In this document: positions 6,044 to 6,280 of the stretch, piece by piece | Position numbering within the stretch: the first letter of the stretch is position 1 | Layout of the letters: each line of letters begins with the position of its first letter | Assembly (NCBI GenBank): GCA_947461915.1 | Contig: CANHNG010000110.1 | Span: 1 to 6,280, forward strand | DNA from: Flavobacteriaceae bacterium | GTDB taxonomy: Bacteria; Bacteroidota; Bacteroidia; Flavobacteriales; Flavobacteriaceae | Reading direction: 5' to 3' | DNA: 6,280 nt | Program-made: the position numbers and the translations under genes | The notes under the pieces: generated by a model | Seen by the model: the letters and a program-made list of their open reading frames with translations, nothing else | Told to the model about the DNA's origin: nothing | The model's database searches: none

Positions 6044-6063
6044 CAACTATTTAAATATAGTTG
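6044..6063. repeat. Inverted repeat between the dehydrogenase and porin genes
   Basis: CAACTAT (6044-6050) and ATAGTTG (6057-6063) are perfect 7-base inverted copies around the centre TTAAAT. The repeat lies in the 46-base gap between two minus-strand genes, 24 bases upstream of the GTG start. There is no T-run after it on the minus strand, so it does not look like an intrinsic terminator. It could be an operator or an mRNA processing or stability hairpin; chance is possible in such AT-rich DNA. Confidence 0.3.
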
Positions 6064-6066
6064 TTA

Positions 6067-6280
6067 TTATTCTATAATGATTGATTTCATATTCATGAAT
6101 TCCTTGATTCCAATCTCGGACAATTCCCTTCCGTAACCCGATTTTTTAATCCCTCCAAAAGGAATTCTAGAATCAGACCGTACCAAGGAATTGACAAAAA
6201 CATTTCCAGCTTCTAATTTCCTAGCCAATTGATGGGCGTTTACTCTGTCTTCCGTCCAAATTGCAGACGCCAATCCATAA
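6067..6280 (-). CDS. Aldehyde dehydrogenase, succinate-semialdehyde type, C-terminal fragment at window edge
   Basis: Only the last 70 residues and the stop (6069-6067) lie in the window; the gene runs on beyond 6280. The fragment reads YGLASAIWTEDRVNAHQ, then LARKLEAGNVFVNS, then PFGGIKKSGYGRELSEIGIKEFMN, which is the standard C-terminal end of the aldehyde dehydrogenase superfamily, including the AGxVxVN and PFGGxKxSGxGRE motifs. The pattern fits the NAD(P)-dependent succinate-semialdehyde dehydrogenase group (oxidation of succinate semialdehyde to succinate), but related aldehyde dehydrogenases share these motifs. The catalytic Cys and Glu are outside the window, so the substrate class rests on overall resemblance. 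A TTG at 6273-6271 inside this stretch is a Leu codon and not the start. The porin gene follows 46 bases downstream. Confidence 0.88.
   Translation of the reverse strand, partial: YGLASAIWTEDRVNAHQLARKLEAGNVFVNSLVRSDSRIPFGGIKKSGYGRELSEIGIKEFMNMKSIIIE

Noticed and set aside
5235..6136. Short plus-strand frames at 5235-5435, 5535-5720 and 5915-6136
   Set aside because: They are antisense to the TorF-like porin and dehydrogenase genes and have no domain or promoter.

Overview
This is an AT-rich window that looks like a chromosomal segment of a Flavobacterium or close relative (Bacteroidota, Flavobacteriia). The evidence is the low GC of both coding and non-coding DNA, start codons preceded by A/T tracts with no Shine-Dalgarno motif, Bacteroidota-type promoters (TTG/TTTG ... 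TAnnTTTG), outer-membrane proteins of Bacteroidota type, and a GAGCTTGTCGAAG inverted repeat of a kind I remember as dispersed in flavobacterial genomes. The genus is an inference.

Layout. At the left edge, a BBP2/OmpL-like outer-membrane porin on the minus strand (1-1032) is cut at its C-terminus by the window boundary; it lacks only the end and is complete from its signal peptide onward. A 682-base stretch without genes follows (1033-1714). It holds a good candidate promoter for that porin, a run of nine C, and a compound repeat at 1421-1601: an 18-base hairpin arm pair that seems to have been split by a REP-like element, leaving an 8-9 base direct duplication.

The centre is a plus-strand cluster, probably one operon: a small unrecognised exported or membrane-anchored protein (1715-2005) with a Bacteroidota promoter so close to its ATG that the transcript may be leaderless; a SulP/BicA-like anion transporter (2094-3692); a DUF2490 outer-membrane protein (3705-4367); and a beta-carbonic anhydrase (4383-5024). 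Gaps in the last three are 12 and 15 bases. The simplest reading is inorganic-carbon handling: SulP imports bicarbonate across the inner membrane, carbonic anhydrase interconverts HCO3- and CO2 in the cytoplasm, and the DUF2490 barrel may serve the outer membrane. The substrate is inferred from gene context.

A strong bidirectional terminator (5076-5103) separates this cluster from a convergent minus-strand pair: a TorF-like putative porin with a GTG start (5154-6020), preceded by the C-terminal end of a succinate-semialdehyde-type aldehyde dehydrogenase (6067-6280, cut by the right edge).

No tRNA, rRNA, CRISPR array, transposase gene or phage gene is visible. The most unusual items are the nested repeat at 1421-1601, the transporter/outer-membrane protein/carbonic anhydrase trio with its unknown small leader gene, and the palindromes just upstream of the SulP gene.
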